DNA from: Drosophila miranda
Taxonomy: Eukaryota > Arthropoda > Insecta > Diptera > Drosophilidae
DNA: 64,000 nt
Assembly (NCBI RefSeq): GCF_003369915.1
Contig: NC_046674.1
Location: forward strand, 31,747,657-31,811,656
Reading direction: 5' to 3'
Below the pieces are notes generated by a model that was not told where the DNA came from, did no database searches, and was given only the letters and a program-made list of their open reading frames with translations. A program made the position numbers and the translations under genes. Below are positions 1 to 12,308 of this stretch, piece by piece (position 1 is the first letter of the stretch; every line of letters starts with the position of its first letter).

Positions 1-1
1 A

Positions 2-943
2 GCAGCCGCTGTCGTTGGCAAGCGACGCATCAAGTCCAAGCAGCAGCAGCAGCGCAGCACCTACATCCGCGAGGATCCCGACGAGATAGTCGATTTAGCC
101 GATCTTAAGTCCATTGGCAACGTGCTAAGTAAGTTAACACCCATAGCGGTGGGACCAAAGACTTATCGCTTCCCTCGTCTGCAGCCAGCGGATCCGCCCA
201 AACAGATGGCCCCAGCAAGAGCCTTAAGGCCAGGCCCCAGCTGGCCAATGGGGGCTTCAAGACTGCCGACGACGGACGTCTTATTATCAGTGACAAGGCT
301 CTACGCGGCCAAGGAGGAAAGGATTGCGATGAAGACACGGATTCGGACTCCTCCATGGACAGCGAACACGAGCAGGTAGGTGGCAAAGCCAAGCGCGGCA
401 TGGAGGAGGACTCTAGCGACGAGGAGCAGCTACAGCAGGAACAACTGGTCAGTGGCAAGCGCAAACGCAAGGCCAGCGATGCCCTAAGCACGCGTTCCGC
501 CAAGACCAGCACCAGCACTCGATACACGGCCGGCGGCAAAGGTATTCATCGTCCATTGGGCACCGGCAACGGTGCTCCTGCCCCGGTGGCGGATGCCATG
601 TCCATGCGCTCGGGCAAAGCTGCCGGCAAGCCAGCCGGCAGCGAGTACAGCAGCAAAAAGGCCAAGGGCGACATGAAGAAGCGAGGCCAGCTGGATCCGT
701 ATGCCTATATACCTCTGACCAGGAATACTCTGAACAAGCGGTAGGTTCCCTTCACATCCATCCCTATCTCTGTCTGACTCTCCCTCTACCTTCTATCCTC
801 TCTATCTTGATCTATCTATCTATCTCTCTCTTTGGAACAGGAAACGTTCAATGAACTCGCGCAATTTTAAGAATGTTCTGCGTGGAGCTGGTGCCGAGGT
901 CGGCGGTGCCAGTGGCGGCCGAGTAGGCAAGAGGTACAAATAG
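2..943 (+). CDS. RRP12-like protein, C-terminal part (partial, 3 exons)
   Basis: This is the 3' end of a gene running in from the left edge. I read exons 2-128, 185-740 and 841-943; the introns (129-184 and 741-840) have GT/AG ends and keep one frame, which opens with KRRIKSK and ends GGRVGKRYK. The visible protein is an acidic, Ser/Asp-rich stretch ([19 protein letters not shown]) followed by a Lys/Arg-rich tail with [16 protein letters not shown] and [12 protein letters not shown], which matches the C-terminus of animal RRP12. RRP12 is a HEAT-repeat nucleolar and nuclear factor needed for pre-ribosome maturation and export; those repeats would lie left of the window. The gene converges on Tango2, with 269 bp between the stop codons. 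Family assignment rests on the conserved tail only. Confidence 0.85.
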
Positions 944-1212
944 AGCAAAACACGGCAGTAACTGGATCGTAAAGATACTATATAGATAGTGCCAGTATAG
1001 GGCAGCACGGGCTGATAATAAGGCTAATATGATGAAAAAGATTTCGCTTGTTAATTTGCTTAAATATCTAAATATATACACTCGTATGATCTTTATATAA
1101 GTGCGCGACTGCCGATGTATATTCCAGAGACAAAATGGATATTATTATTATTATACATAACACACCAACAAATGCAACAAAAATGCACATACATACATTT
1201 CCACTAATGGAT

Positions 1213-2482
1213 CTAGATCGCCCCCAGGTGCTTGTGGACCACCGTCCGTAGATTACAGGGCTCTCGCAAATTGGTCTCGGGATCAAAATTTTCCTCAAAG
1301 AAATGCATCTTGTTGTTGGTGTCCACCAGGATAATGGAATGCGTACGACTGCCATAGCCGCGGTCGCCAATATGGACATTGAGCGCACTCAATTCCTCGC
1401 CCCAGTTGGGGGCCCGACGCTTCAGCTCCGCATCGGGCCAGAATTTCTTCTTGTTCTTGAGCAGCATCAGCAGCTGCGCGCTCAGTGCTTCGACTGTGCC
1501 AGTGCCATGCTCCTCCACAATATCTGAGAACTGCTGCTGGCCGAAGCGCACCTTCTCGAAGGGAGTCCCGGGCAGACTGTTGCCGAAGCCGTAGCATTTT
1601 CCCTCCTCAAAGTCGTTCAGGGTGGGCGGCACATTGCTCAGCAGTCTGATCTGGGCTGGCAGGGATTTTGGCCTAAACGGTGGGATGGGAGCGACTGGTA
1701 TACGTAAACGATCATACGAACAGATATTCGACACTCACCCAATCTCAATGGAGACAAAGTTGAAGGCGCTGTACTTGGTGCAGTCCTGGAGCAGGCTCTG
1801 GTTGAAGTTCAGTATGCTGTTTGGCTCATCGAACTGGGACACAAAGTCTGCCACAATCATGCCGCGCCCTAGTAAGAAATGTTCGTTATCGTTATTTTCT
1901 GGCCTCTTGCTGTTGCTGATGTTGCTCATGTTGCTGCTGCTGTGGCTGTGGCTGTGACTGTGGCTGTTATTGTGGTTGTTTTGGTTATTTGGTTGCAAAA
2001 TGTTCTTGTGCGCTTCAAACGGGAAACAGAAAAAGGTTTGAAGCAAAAGTTCAGTGAAAGTTCGGCGAAAGCAAAATGAATCAATGATGTGTGCGTGTGG
2101 TGTGGTGTGCGTGTGGTGTGGTGTGGTGTGGGGTGTGTTTGATTACCGACTGCATCGCGGGGCTTGGGCTCGCCTGTGAGATTGAGCAGGGCCCCAACTT
2201 TGAAGACTCCACTCGCGCTGCCAATGGCCAGCCAGGTGCCGCCCTCGCGGCCCGGTTCGAGATCAATGCCTGCAAGGAGCGTTGGAGGTTCACATTCAAG
2301 AGGCGCATACAAGAGGCAAGTGCACCACCGCACCACTTACCGCCAACGACATGATCCGCGTCGGGCCATTCGCTCGCCTTCACGGTTTTACGGGCAAAGA
2401 ACTCATCGCGATTAGAGGCCAAGATGAGCCTGTAGCCACCGGGCTGGGGATCTGAATTGGCGTAAAAAAAGATCACGCACAT
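1213..2482 (-). CDS. Tango2: Transport and Golgi organization 2 (NRDE family), 4 exons
   Basis: The coding exons on the minus strand are 2482-2341, 2269-2147, 1868-1739 and 1672-1213, all with GT/AG borders and matching phases, giving 284 residues. The N-terminus starts MCVIFF and carries the family-defining NRDE motif near residue 25 (ASNRDEFFAR), followed by LEPGREGGTWLA and NLTGEPKPRDAVGRG, which are conserved in TANGO2 orthologues. Cys2 after Met1 is typical of this Ntn-hydrolase-like fold. Fly Tango2 was named for a Golgi-organisation phenotype; the family has since been linked to haem trafficking and mitochondrial lipid metabolism, so its biochemical role is still debated. Intron 3 (1869-2146) holds CTG-like and GT-rich simple sequence. 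The length is normal for the family and no break is visible. Confidence 0.93.
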
Positions 2483-3026
2483 GATGCTGATGGTGGAGTT
2501 GGGATGGATGATGAACCTCTCGACCGTCCGTTGTCCTCAAGTGGCAGTGACGAACTGTTTTCAATTTCAGGTCAGTCTCTTTGTTGCTTTGTTTGGTGTT
2601 TGCTAGGGCGTCTAAAGCTGAATTTTATCAACAAATTATCGCTGATACAGTCTTCTTTTCCGTTGTTTGTGCTCGACAACAACGTAAACAAATTGTTAGC
2701 GCTTATATATACAAATGATTATTTGAAGTATTTTAGGGCGTACTGAGGTAGTTTCAGTGCAATAAAAGTCCAAAAATTAGTATATGTTTTATTTCTCAAA
2801 ATATCAGTCTTGAAAATATTATAATTCTACATTTCTGGTTTTATATCCGTTTTGTCTCGTTTTTTTGTTTTGTTTTTTGGGCTGCCATATGTGACGAGCC
2901 CCAAGTGTCACATCACGGGGTCGGCATCGATAAATCACTACACTTGAAGACCAATCTAGTCTGCAAGACAAAGATAGCATGAGACACAGGGTAGATAAAT
3001 TTGTTTTATGGTTGTATCCCTCCACA

Positions 3027-3051
3027 CCTCAAGACCAATCTAGTCTTGAGG
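3027..3051. repeat. 9-bp inverted repeat inside a repeated 16-bp word
   Basis: CCTCAAGAC and GTCTTGAGG flank a 7-bp spacer. The word AAGACCAATCTAGTCT that makes up its core (3031-3046) also occurs at 2947-2962, 84 bp upstream. Origin unknown; an LTR or other element fragment is possible. Confidence 0.5.
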
Positions 3052-3148
3052 ACATGCCCAACGATATGTATGTGTTAGTGTAACACCATTTCTTCACCAC
3101 TCACAGCTGATTCAGATTATCCAAGATAATTCATTGTTTCACAATATT

Positions 3149-3156
3149 TATCGATA
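3149..3156. promoter_or_regulatory. DRE motif (TATCGATA)
   Basis: This is an exact match to the palindromic core bound by DREF, common in promoters of Drosophila housekeeping genes. It lies 667 bp upstream of the Tango2 ATG and 722 bp upstream of the TMEM68-like ATG, so it could serve either gene. Use in vivo is inferred. Confidence 0.5.
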
Positions 3157-3877
3157 GATAGATCGTGTAAACTTCCATCGCAAAGCTAAAAAGCTGGCAG
3201 CGCTGACAGCTGCAGAACAGCTGGGCAACGTTGCCAGGTTCCAGGGATGAATGCAAAGCAAAAAACAAAATGAGAGAACAACAATATATAAAGCACAACG
3301 CTACTTAGTAGTAATAACTGAAACACACAACGGCGACTACTTCAACACAATGTGGCTGGCCGCGAACGACATATGTTGTCATTAAACTGAGGCGGAAACG
3401 GTAATGATTACGTTTGGCTAACTCCGTTAGCAGCAAAAAAACGAAACCTAGCAATTTCGAGTCGAGTGCATAAAATGTACATAAAGCGGCTCAAATGTTA
3501 ATGCAAATGAGAGTGGGCCGCCAAATGGGAATCCATCCAGCAACAAACCACCGAAATAACCGTCAAGCAGAAACCGAAGAGGGGACAACGAAACGAGAAT
3601 TTTGATTCAGATTTAAATGAGCAGAAATCAAAAACAGAACTCGAGGAGCGCAAAAGAGAAAGAAAGTAAAGCTTCAAGTGAAAATTAGGCCAAAACTTTA
3701 TTCGAATACATATATGTATTTTGCTTTCCAACCTGCCAATCGGCCATTGGCCATTCCCGATAATAACAAATGAAACCTCGCCAGAAGAGGCCATCCCATC
3801 TACTATAACACTCACCGTACATAGGAACTTCGTTTAATTTAATCAGAGTCAAGAAGAGTACTAAACAAAAAGCAAAG

Positions 3878-6800
3878 ATGGAAGTTCTGGAGAATATAGT
3901 CAAGAGTCTTCAAAGTCTGTTGTGTGAGTACAAGCCAGTTATCTATTATCTACCGCCCGGCCGAGTTGCTACCGATCCCAGAGCCCACATCTAATCAAAG
4001 CTTCTCTTCCGATGTACCGTTTAGCATCCTACATCGACCTGGATTACTCGATGTGGCTGTATCGCTTCCTGACGCCGCTGATAGTCACATTCCTGCTGCC
4101 CCTGGTCTTTGTGGCCCTTATATACATATCATTCTTGGTGCTCTTCATCTACAAGCTGCACAGGTACGCAACTCTTACACCGCTCAGCGCTTAAAATAAT
4201 ACATTAAAAGAACAACAGGTACACCAACAACAACAGCAACTATTGCACTCGCCGCCACTCTTGTCCAGGTGTAAATGAACTCTCATGCTGACCGCGCACT
4301 TTTCGGCAGCCATTTGCCCATCTTCCATTCCGTCCGTCCGGTTGGCGGTTGGTTGGTCACTCTGGCCTGGCCCTGTGCATAATGCGTCTTGTCTCTTTTT
4401 TCCAATGTAATTAAAACGGCACAACTAGCGTGTGAGAGAGAGGCAGCAGAGCACATATGTATGTACATACATATGTACAACACACATGAGCCGAGCGTAA
4501 GCTCTCTTGGATTCAATTCACCCATAATTAACATACCGTTTGCCCTTTGGGTTTACAAGTCCGCTCCTGCTCATAGAGACGTCGACGTCGACATCGTCAG
4601 CGACAGCAATAGCGACTGTTTATCAAGTGATCAACGTCGGCTTCAGCGACTTTTACTTGTTGTGTGTGTGGGTGTGTGTGTGTGTGCGACTACGTATGTA
4701 TGTATTTTCTGGCGTGCTTTTATTTATTTTCAAACTCTCTAATGTCTTCTATTCACTGCAGAACCAGTTCTGTTCTTTATGCTAATTACCTAAAAAGCTC
4801 TCTATACCCTGCACTAGACTAATATGTAGCTTCACCCTTGTCTGCATATACACGTATGTATGTATGTATGTATTAGTGTTTGACATTATCGAACGACTCC
4901 CATTGATAGATCTAATCCACTGGATTCCCCGCCAGATAATGGCACAAAAATACAAACACATGCACAAGCAAGTACGGTTATGGCCTTGTCATAGCCCGAT
5001 ACTGGAACAGTTCGATAAGCACTCCTTAAATAAAAAACACGCAAGAAAAAAAAACTAGGAAGCAAGCTCGAATCTTGTGATGCCCTGCAATTCGCTCGTG
5101 ATATGGTCATCTGATTTTGATACGATTTCCTTATATACGAAAAAATACAACTTATTTTCGCACTAGCCTTCCTATGCTACTATCACCATGCATAAAATCC
5201 CATCCGATCGTGGAATGCAAAACAATTGTTCTAGCAATGAATGGTTTTTCTTTTCGCGGAAAAAATATGGTAATTAATTATTATTACCCTCTGTAAAGGT
5301 TATTTATGCTAGAACTATATAAAAAATAAACATAAATACTAACCGACCGATCGTTCCTATGACCAAATTTTTGTGAGTTTAAGCACATATATATGTATGC
5401 ATATAAATCTATATAATGGGGTGAAGAGGCTTTTATGCGCGTAACAAACATTGGATCAATTCCATAATACCCTCGCCCTCTTCAAGGGTATAGAAAAACA
5501 CTAAACCAAAACATGCCATCAAACAAAACTAAAGCATATTCTCCTGTAGTCGACTCGACGATGCTGTTGCTTCATTTCTGCTGCTTCTTTTTTGGCTGTT
5601 GTGTTCCGATAACAGCCTGCACCGAGGCACCGAGGCACCGAAGCGGTGTCGCAGCGCCATACGCATCACTAATGACTATCAGTTCATGGTTATTGGCGAC
5701 GACGCCATTGCTTGCCCCGCACGATCACCAGTACTCGTATTGGTCATGAAGCGCAGCGCGACCGTAATCACAGGAATTAAATATCCATAAAAGTCGTGGG
5801 GGAAGACGAGGAGGCCGACGCACTGAGCAAAAATTTTGCTACAACTCGTAGGAGAGTAAAAAGACAATTTATAATGGGCCGAAGAAAAGATATACATACA
5901 TACATATATTCTTGATCAGCTGCTTTTTACCAGATCCCATATCGCTCCCATAGTTATCTACACAAATAAGTACGCACAGGCATGTGTACTTTTGTTCGGT
6001 GGTATTGTTCGATATAACAGGCATGGACCCAGTTTGTAGGGCCTACCTCCACTAGAGATACATATCATATGTAGGGAATAAGTACATACATATGTCCCAT
6101 GTCTACTCGTAAAAACTAAAATGATAACTAGCATTGTACTCTGTAAAACTTAATATTGAATTCCGTTTTGGTAACGATGGAGAGTGACGATCAAGAACTA
6201 TTCGTTGGGTGTAGTCCTGGTATCCTTGCCCTTCCGGTTAAGTTCTTATGCGACGATTACGTTAGCATGATTTATCCCTATTATATAACAAATTGTTCTT
6301 TTAGTGGCTGCTGTTTAAATCAGGCCAGATGTACCGATGAAGATCAGTAGTAGTAAGGAAGCTTTCGTTCGGTGAAGTTACGTCAGGGATGATACCAAAC
6401 TCGAGATCTAGGCGGCCACTTTTCCCTTGAGATCTGCCCTAAAGTCGCTGATCAAATTGTTATACCCGATACTCAAAATGAGTATTGGGGTATATTAGAT
6501 TTGTGGTAAAAGTGTATGTGTGTAACGTCCAGAAGGAATCGTTTCCGACCCCATAAAGTATATATATTCTTGATCAGCATCAATAGCCGAGTCGATTGAG
6601 CCCTGTCTCTCTGTCCGTCCGTCCGTCTGTCCGTCCCCTTCAGCGCCTAGTGCTCAAAGACTATAAGAGCTAGAGCAACGTTGCTTTGGATCCAGACTTC
6701 TGTGATATGTCACTGCTACAAAAATATTTCAAAACTTCGCCCCGCCCACTTCCGCCCCCACAAAGGACGAAAATCTGTGGCATCCACATTTTTAAAGATA

Positions 6801-8932
6801 CGATAAAACCAAAAACGCAGAATCGTAGAGGATGACTATATCTTCTAGAGTGCAAAATCTGAACCAGATCGAATAATGATTATAGCCAGAATCAAGAAAA
6901 CAATTTCATTCTTTCTCGCTCTGTCTCTCTCTAACACACAGGTTTCATGGTCGGTTTTGTCAATTGCAAAATATGAGTTCAAGGATCTCAGAACCTATAA
7001 GAGCCAGAGCAACCAAATTTGGTATCCACACTCCTGTGATATCGGACCTTGACCGTTTCGTGTCCAAATTTCGCCACACCCCCTTTCGCCCCCGCAAAGG
7101 ACGAAAATCTGGGGCATCCACAAATCTCAGAGACTATTAAGGCTAGAGTAACCAAATTTGGTATCCGCACTTCTGTTAGGTCTCACTATAAAACGTTTAT
7201 CTCAGAATTTCGCCCCACCCCCTTCCGCCCCCACAAAGGACGAAAATCTGTTGCGTCCACAATATTGCAGATTCGAGAAAACTAAAAACGCAGAATCATA
7301 GATAATGACCATATCTAATAGACTGCTGAATCTGGATCAGATCGGATCATTTTTATACCCAAAAGGAACAAATCAATTTGCACTGGCTACGCAGCGCCCG
7401 ACGTCACGCTCAGACTGATTTTCTGTCTCTCTCGCACGCACTCTTTGTCGTGTCGTTTAATATTAGCTGCGTCTGCCGGAGGAGAGCCATACTGACTTAG
7501 TATCGGGTATAAATGTAGAGTTGCGGTGTCCGCAGCAACTCACAACGTTCCCCCTCGTTTTCATTCGAATTGGGCAAAAAAATTGTTTTTGCTTCTGTCG
7601 GTAGTTGTTTTGGTCCCCAAGCTGTTGGCCACAAGATTCTTTTTGAGAACATTCTTATCAGCGGCCGAGCGATGTCCCTGCTCCCTGCTCCCTGCTCCCT
7701 GCTGTCCCCCACAAAACGCAGTTCTGCATTCCTATAAACGGCGCCCCCCTACATACATACATACATATGTACATACAGACATACATGTATATATAAATTT
7801 ATGTCTGTATGAAAATTGATTTATAAGTTCCTGAGGACAGGTCTGTCTGTTTTATGCTGATAACACCTGGTGACAGCGAAAGAAGAAATTAAATTTAAAT
7901 ATAATTATCAGTTTTTGGCAATTTATTTGGGATCGGAGCAAACCGCCGACCCGACCCACCTCACCCCTAGTGGAGTCACCTACTGAACCACCTAGTCCTC
8001 TAATCCTCTACACAATGACAACTTCAACTTACAACTCCCGTCTTCCCTTGTATCTCGCCCTTTAGGCAGGTGATCATGCGAGCTGTGCAGACCGATCGCA
8101 ACTTCTGGCGCGTGGGCCGCAAGATAGTGGCCGCCATATGGGATGCCCATGCGAGAATCTACCACGGGTACGAGGTGATCGGTCTGGAGAACGTACCCCA
8201 GGAGGGTCCGGCGCTGATTGTCTATTACCATGGAGCGATACCCATCGACATGTACTACCTGAACTCGCGGATGCTTCTGCAGCGAGAGCGCCTGATCTAC
8301 ACGATCGGGGATAGGTTCCTGTTCAAGCTTCCCGGATGGGGCACCATATCGGAGGCCTTCCACATCAGTCCCGGCACCGTCCAATCCTGTGTGAGCATTC
8401 TGCGGGATGGCAATCTGCTGGCCATCTCGCCGGGCGGCGTCTACGAGGCCCAGTTCGGAGACCATTACTACGAGCTGCTGTGGCGCAATCGTGTGGGCTT
8501 CGCAAAGGTTGCCCTGGAGGCCAAGGCCCCCATAATACCCTGCTTCACGCAAAATCTACGCGAGGGCTTCCGCCAGGTAGGCATCTTTCGGAACTTCTTT
8601 ATGCGGCTGTACAACAAGGTTCGCATTCCGGTCTATCCCATCTACGGCGGCTTTCCGGTGAAGTTTCGCACGTATTTGGGCAAACCGATAGAGTACGATG
8701 AGACCCTCACTCCGCAGGACCTACAAAACAAGGTGAGTGGACTTCGCTAGACTTTTGCTTGACACTCCATTTTTCCATTTCCACTGATTATTTCATCTGG
8801 CAGGTTGCCACAGCCATTGAGGATTTGATCAATCAACATCAGCGATTGCCGGGCAGCATTCTGCTGGCACTTTTGGACCGGCTGCCGGCCTTCAGACGGG
8901 CATCTTCAGGCATCAAAAAGAAGGTGGAGTAG
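3878..8932 (+). CDS. TMEM68-like membrane acyltransferase, 4 exons
   Basis: I join exons 3878-3923, 4025-4163, 8066-8732 and 8804-8932 (GT/AG borders, phases agree), giving 326 residues. The start is MEVLENIVKSLQSLL. A strongly hydrophobic segment encoded by exon 2 (about residues 28-55, LTPLIVTFLLPLVFVALIYI) is a membrane anchor. The acyltransferase part follows: VYYHGAIPID near residues 115-123 is the His/Asp active-site block, then GDRFLFKLPGWG, SPGGVYEAQFGD and APIIPCFTQN, in the order expected for PlsC/LPLAT-like TMEM68 proteins. Human TMEM68 has been described as an ER enzyme making triacylglycerol independently of DGAT1/2; the same role here is inferred. I believe the D. melanogaster orthologue is CG34348 but could not check. 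Intron 2 is 3.9 kb and has been enlarged by a DINE-1 insertion. Confidence 0.88.
4164..8065 (+). other. Intron 2 of the TMEM68-like gene
   Basis: This is non-coding and AT-rich, with CATACATATGTATG-type simple sequence near 4450, 4860 and 7745. It carries a full-length DINE-1 (6461-7561) in sense orientation. No exon with convincing splice sites was seen. Confidence 0.7.
6461..7561 (+). mobile_element. DINE-1 (Helentron-like, mini-me) copy, full length
   Basis: It opens with TATACCCGATACT and has AGTATCGGGTATA at 7499-7511, a perfect 13-bp subterminal inverted pair. Between them are the core TATATTCTTGATCAGCATCA, a short (GTCY)n tract around 6610-6637, and repeated 'CGCCCCC.CAAAGGACGAAAATCTG' style blocks. 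The 3' end has a GTTGCGG...GCAACT near-hairpin and finishes CCCCCTCGTTTT. It is non-autonomous, with no coding capacity. Confidence 0.88.
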
Positions 8933-10171
8933 GCGGAAATCAGAGAGATTGACTGGCTCCGAGAGCTGCTTCTTCTGCTGCCCCACATCTTTGCCGGCAA
9001 CGATGATAACTTTTGAAGAGAGATTAACAGAGATTGACTTTGGTTCTGGCCATAAAAGACTTTCTTCCATGTACTTCATGATCATAGTACTAGCATATGT
9101 ATAAATAGTTTATACACTTACGCTGCGCAGATGGAGTACTTTGGATACTGCTTGGTCCCCCCGTTGCATTATGATGCAATGCCTTTTGTTTTCTCTTCGC
9201 GGTTTCTGTTAGACATGTAAATAGGTTCCTACGTTCAGGGCAATCCCCAATAGGAGCCGTCAAAACTCAATCACGTTAACGTTCACTTAAGTGCAAACAC
9301 GTAGATCCAATCTCGCGAGCAGAAATGTTCTTAAGTCAATGTTCAACTAGAGTCCAATTCTGAACAAAGAAGAATTATTCGAATTATTTTTTGTTGCTCT
9401 TTTTTATACACACCAAAAGACAACAAAAGCAACAAAAAAACCTTAAACATTTTGATATACTTTTTTTTCCTAATATAATTCAGGCTGCATTAAACAATTA
9501 TCTAATTAGTCTTGTGTTAAGTGTGTATTTCTAATGGCTGCGTGTACATACGTGTATGTCATACGAGTACGTACATACATATGTATATTTTTGCAACCTT
9601 ATTTTGTTGGCTCAGCCGAGGAGGAGTAGCGGGCGCAGCAGTCGAGTTGCTGTCGAGTGAATGAATTGAATCTGTGTATGCGTCTGTGTAATATATGTAT
9701 GTGTAGTTAAGAAGAAGATTGTACGATAATCATAGTAGTAGTAGTAAATAGTATGCATAAGTATATTAATGTGACATGTTGCCTTGATCCCTCTCCTCTC
9801 CCCACAGACGAAAAAAGCTAATACCGATTTCCAACTGGCAAAAATAATCACATGTGGCAATAAAATGTGGAGAAATTATGAATCGAAGCATTTTAATGGG
9901 ACGTGGTCCGTGGTTAATCTACATGCTTTAAACTAAAAGCCAAAGGCAAACGCTTACTTTTTAAAACTCAAGAGGAGAACACAGGAGCTTTTTTGTAAGT
10001 GTCGAAGTTATTCTGACCACCGATTTGTATCATACTCCGTAAAACATACATATGTACATATACATATGTACAAAAATATGTACATAAATGCATAAGTATA
10101 TGGGCCCGATAATAAAACGAACGAATGCGAACGTTGCAAATTTATATATGTGTATGTATTTTTGAGCTTTT
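8933..10171. other. 3' UTR of the TMEM68-like gene and intergenic DNA
   Basis: No gene was seen. The region is AT-rich with tetranucleotide CATA/TATG repeats. An AATAAA at about 9859 is a possible polyadenylation signal for the upstream gene. Confidence 0.5.
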
Positions 10172-11316
10172 TATACCCGATACTCAAAATGAGTATTGGG
10201 GTATATTAGATTTGTGGTAAAAGTGGATGTGTGTAACGTCCAGAAGGAATCGTTTCCGACCCCATAAAGTATATATATTCTTGATCAGCATCAATAGCCG
10301 AGTCGATTGAGCCCTGTCTGTCTGTCCGTCTGTCCGTCCGTCCGTCCGTCCGTCCGTCCGTCCGTCTGTCCGTCCGTCCGTCCGTCCGTCCCCTTCAGCG
10401 CCTAGTGCTCGAAGACTATAAGAGCTAGAGCAACGATGTTTTGGATCCAGATTTCTGTGATATGTCACTGCTACAAAAATATTTCAAAACTTCGCCCCGC
10501 CCACTTCCGCCCCCAGAAAGGACGAAAATCTGTGGCATCCACATTTTTAAAGATACGATAAAACCAAAAAGGCAGAATCGTAGAGGATGACTATATGTTC
10601 TAGAATGTAAGATCTCAACCAGATCGTATAATTATTATAGCTAGAATCAATAAAACAATTTTATTCTTTCTCGCTCTGTCTCTCTCTAACACACAGGTTT
10701 CATGGTCGGTTTTGTCAATTGCAAAATATGAGTTCAAGGATCTCAGAACCTATAAGAGCCAGAGCAACCAAATTTGGTATCCACACTCCTGTGATATCGG
10801 ACCTTGACCTTTTCGTGTCCAAATTTTGCCACACCCCCTTTCGCCCCCGCAAAGGACGAAAATCTGGGGCATCCACAAATCTCAGAGACTATTAAGGCTA
10901 GAGTTACCAAATTTGGTATCCGCACTTCTGTTAGGTCTCACTATAAAACGTTTATCTCAGAATTTCGCCCCACCCCCTTCCGCCCCCACAAAGGACGAAA
11001 ATCTGTTGCATCCACAATATTGCACATTCGAGAAAACTAAAAATGCAGAATCATAGATAACGACCATATCTATCAGATTGCTGAATCTGGATCAGATCAG
11101 ATAATTTTTATAGCCAAAAGCAAGAAATCAATTTGCAGTGGCTACGCAGCGCCCGACGTCACGCTCAGACTGATTTTCTGTCTCTCTCGCACGCACTCTT
11201 TGTCGTGTCGTTTAATATTAGCGGCGTCTGCCGGAGGAGAGCCATACTGACTAAGTATCGGGTATAAATGTAAAGTTGCGGTCTCCGCAGCAACTTACAA
11301 CGTTCCCCCTCGTTTT
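10172..11316 (+). mobile_element. DINE-1 copy, full length
   Basis: Same architecture as the 6461 copy: TATACCCGATACT start, core with TGATCAGCATCA, (GTCY)n of about 75 bp at 10314-10391, AGTATCGGGTATA near 11255, and a CGTTCCCCCTCGTTTT end. It lies between the TMEM68-like and glucosidase I genes. Confidence 0.88.
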
Positions 11317-11478
11317 CCTCTGTCTTTTGTTCTCTGTTATCACAACATCGGCCGATTTATCTCGCTCCTCTTCGTGAATGGCGCACACTGCACGATGAAG
11401 ACTGTGTGAGAGAGAGAGAGAGAGGGAATGAGTAAGCGCGTGGAGGGCGTAGCGAGGCCACTGCACTTTCATTTGTTG

Positions 11479-11745
11479 CTTCTGGCTATATTAATGATTC
11501 GACCCGAACCAGATTCGACAATCTGCTAGATATGGTCATTCTCTGGGATTCTGCATTTTCTTGTATCTTCAATGTTGTGGATGCCACAGTTTTTGGTTCC
11601 TTGTGGGTCAGAAGGGGGCGTCGCAAAATTTGGAAACAAACTCCATTCAGTGCGATATCACAGGAGCCTGCACACAACATTTGGTTGCTCTAGCAATCGA
11701 ATCTGCTATTGATGCTGATCAAGTATGTACTTTTTGAGGTCGGTA
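11479..11745 (-). mobile_element. Degenerate, truncated DINE-1 fragment (reverse)
   Basis: Read on the minus strand it follows the second half of the family: TTGATCAGCATCAATAGCAGA, then AGCAACCAAAT, the GTGATATCGCAC block, and TCTAGCAGATTGTCGAATCTG. Both termini are missing and it is far more diverged than the neighbouring copy, so it is an older insertion. Confidence 0.65.
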
Positions 11746-12308
11746 ACGCTTACTTCTGAATCCATTTCCCCCAGCGTTAATCAGACGCTTGTTATGACAC
11801 GTCCCTTAATCATGTCGCTCAGAATACCCACAAATAGAAGGGGCTCGTAAAAGTAAAAGTTAATTTATATGGGCATATGTAAATCGCCATCCGATGGAAG
11901 CCTCTTATGGTTATGGATTGGACACAAGCGTTATTTCTCAATTGCTGATTATAAACAGCAACAGCAAAATCAAAACATCCAAAGGAATCTTTTATAATAG
12001 TTTTTAATTTTAAAATTCATCTATTTAACGCTAAAAATTTCCCCTTTTTCTCTTCTTTGTCCCATCCTTTCTTTGTCCGAATTTCTTACGCACATTCTCC
12101 AGCACGTGGACATTTCCTCAATAGGGGGAAACGTTTTGTACAGCAACCAGGACTGACGGACAGGAAGACACACTAAAGATTACACACTCTATGTTACTAC
12201 ATAAAAACATATACTATATGTAGATCATTGGGGACTCCCATTGTAGGACTCCATTGGTTGAGGAACTCACAGCAGATAGAGGAAAACGATAAAGAAAGTA
12301 GAACCAAG
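11746..12308. other. Intergenic DNA downstream of glucosidase I
   Basis: No gene or clear repeat was seen. The right part should include the 3' UTR of the minus-strand glucosidase I gene. Confidence 0.5.

Larger units (their letters stand above)
2483..3877. other. Intergenic region between divergent Tango2 and the TMEM68-like gene
   Basis: No coding exon was recognised. It should hold both promoters. Visible signals are a DRE motif at 3149-3156, a TATATAAAG string near 3284, and a possible relic of a mobile element between about 2885 and 3080 with two copies of a 16-bp word (2947-2962 and 3031-3046). Confidence 0.6.

Noticed and set aside
6610..6637. (GTCC)n tracts considered as CRISPR-like or satellite arrays
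   Set aside because: They are internal microsatellites of DINE-1 with no spacers.
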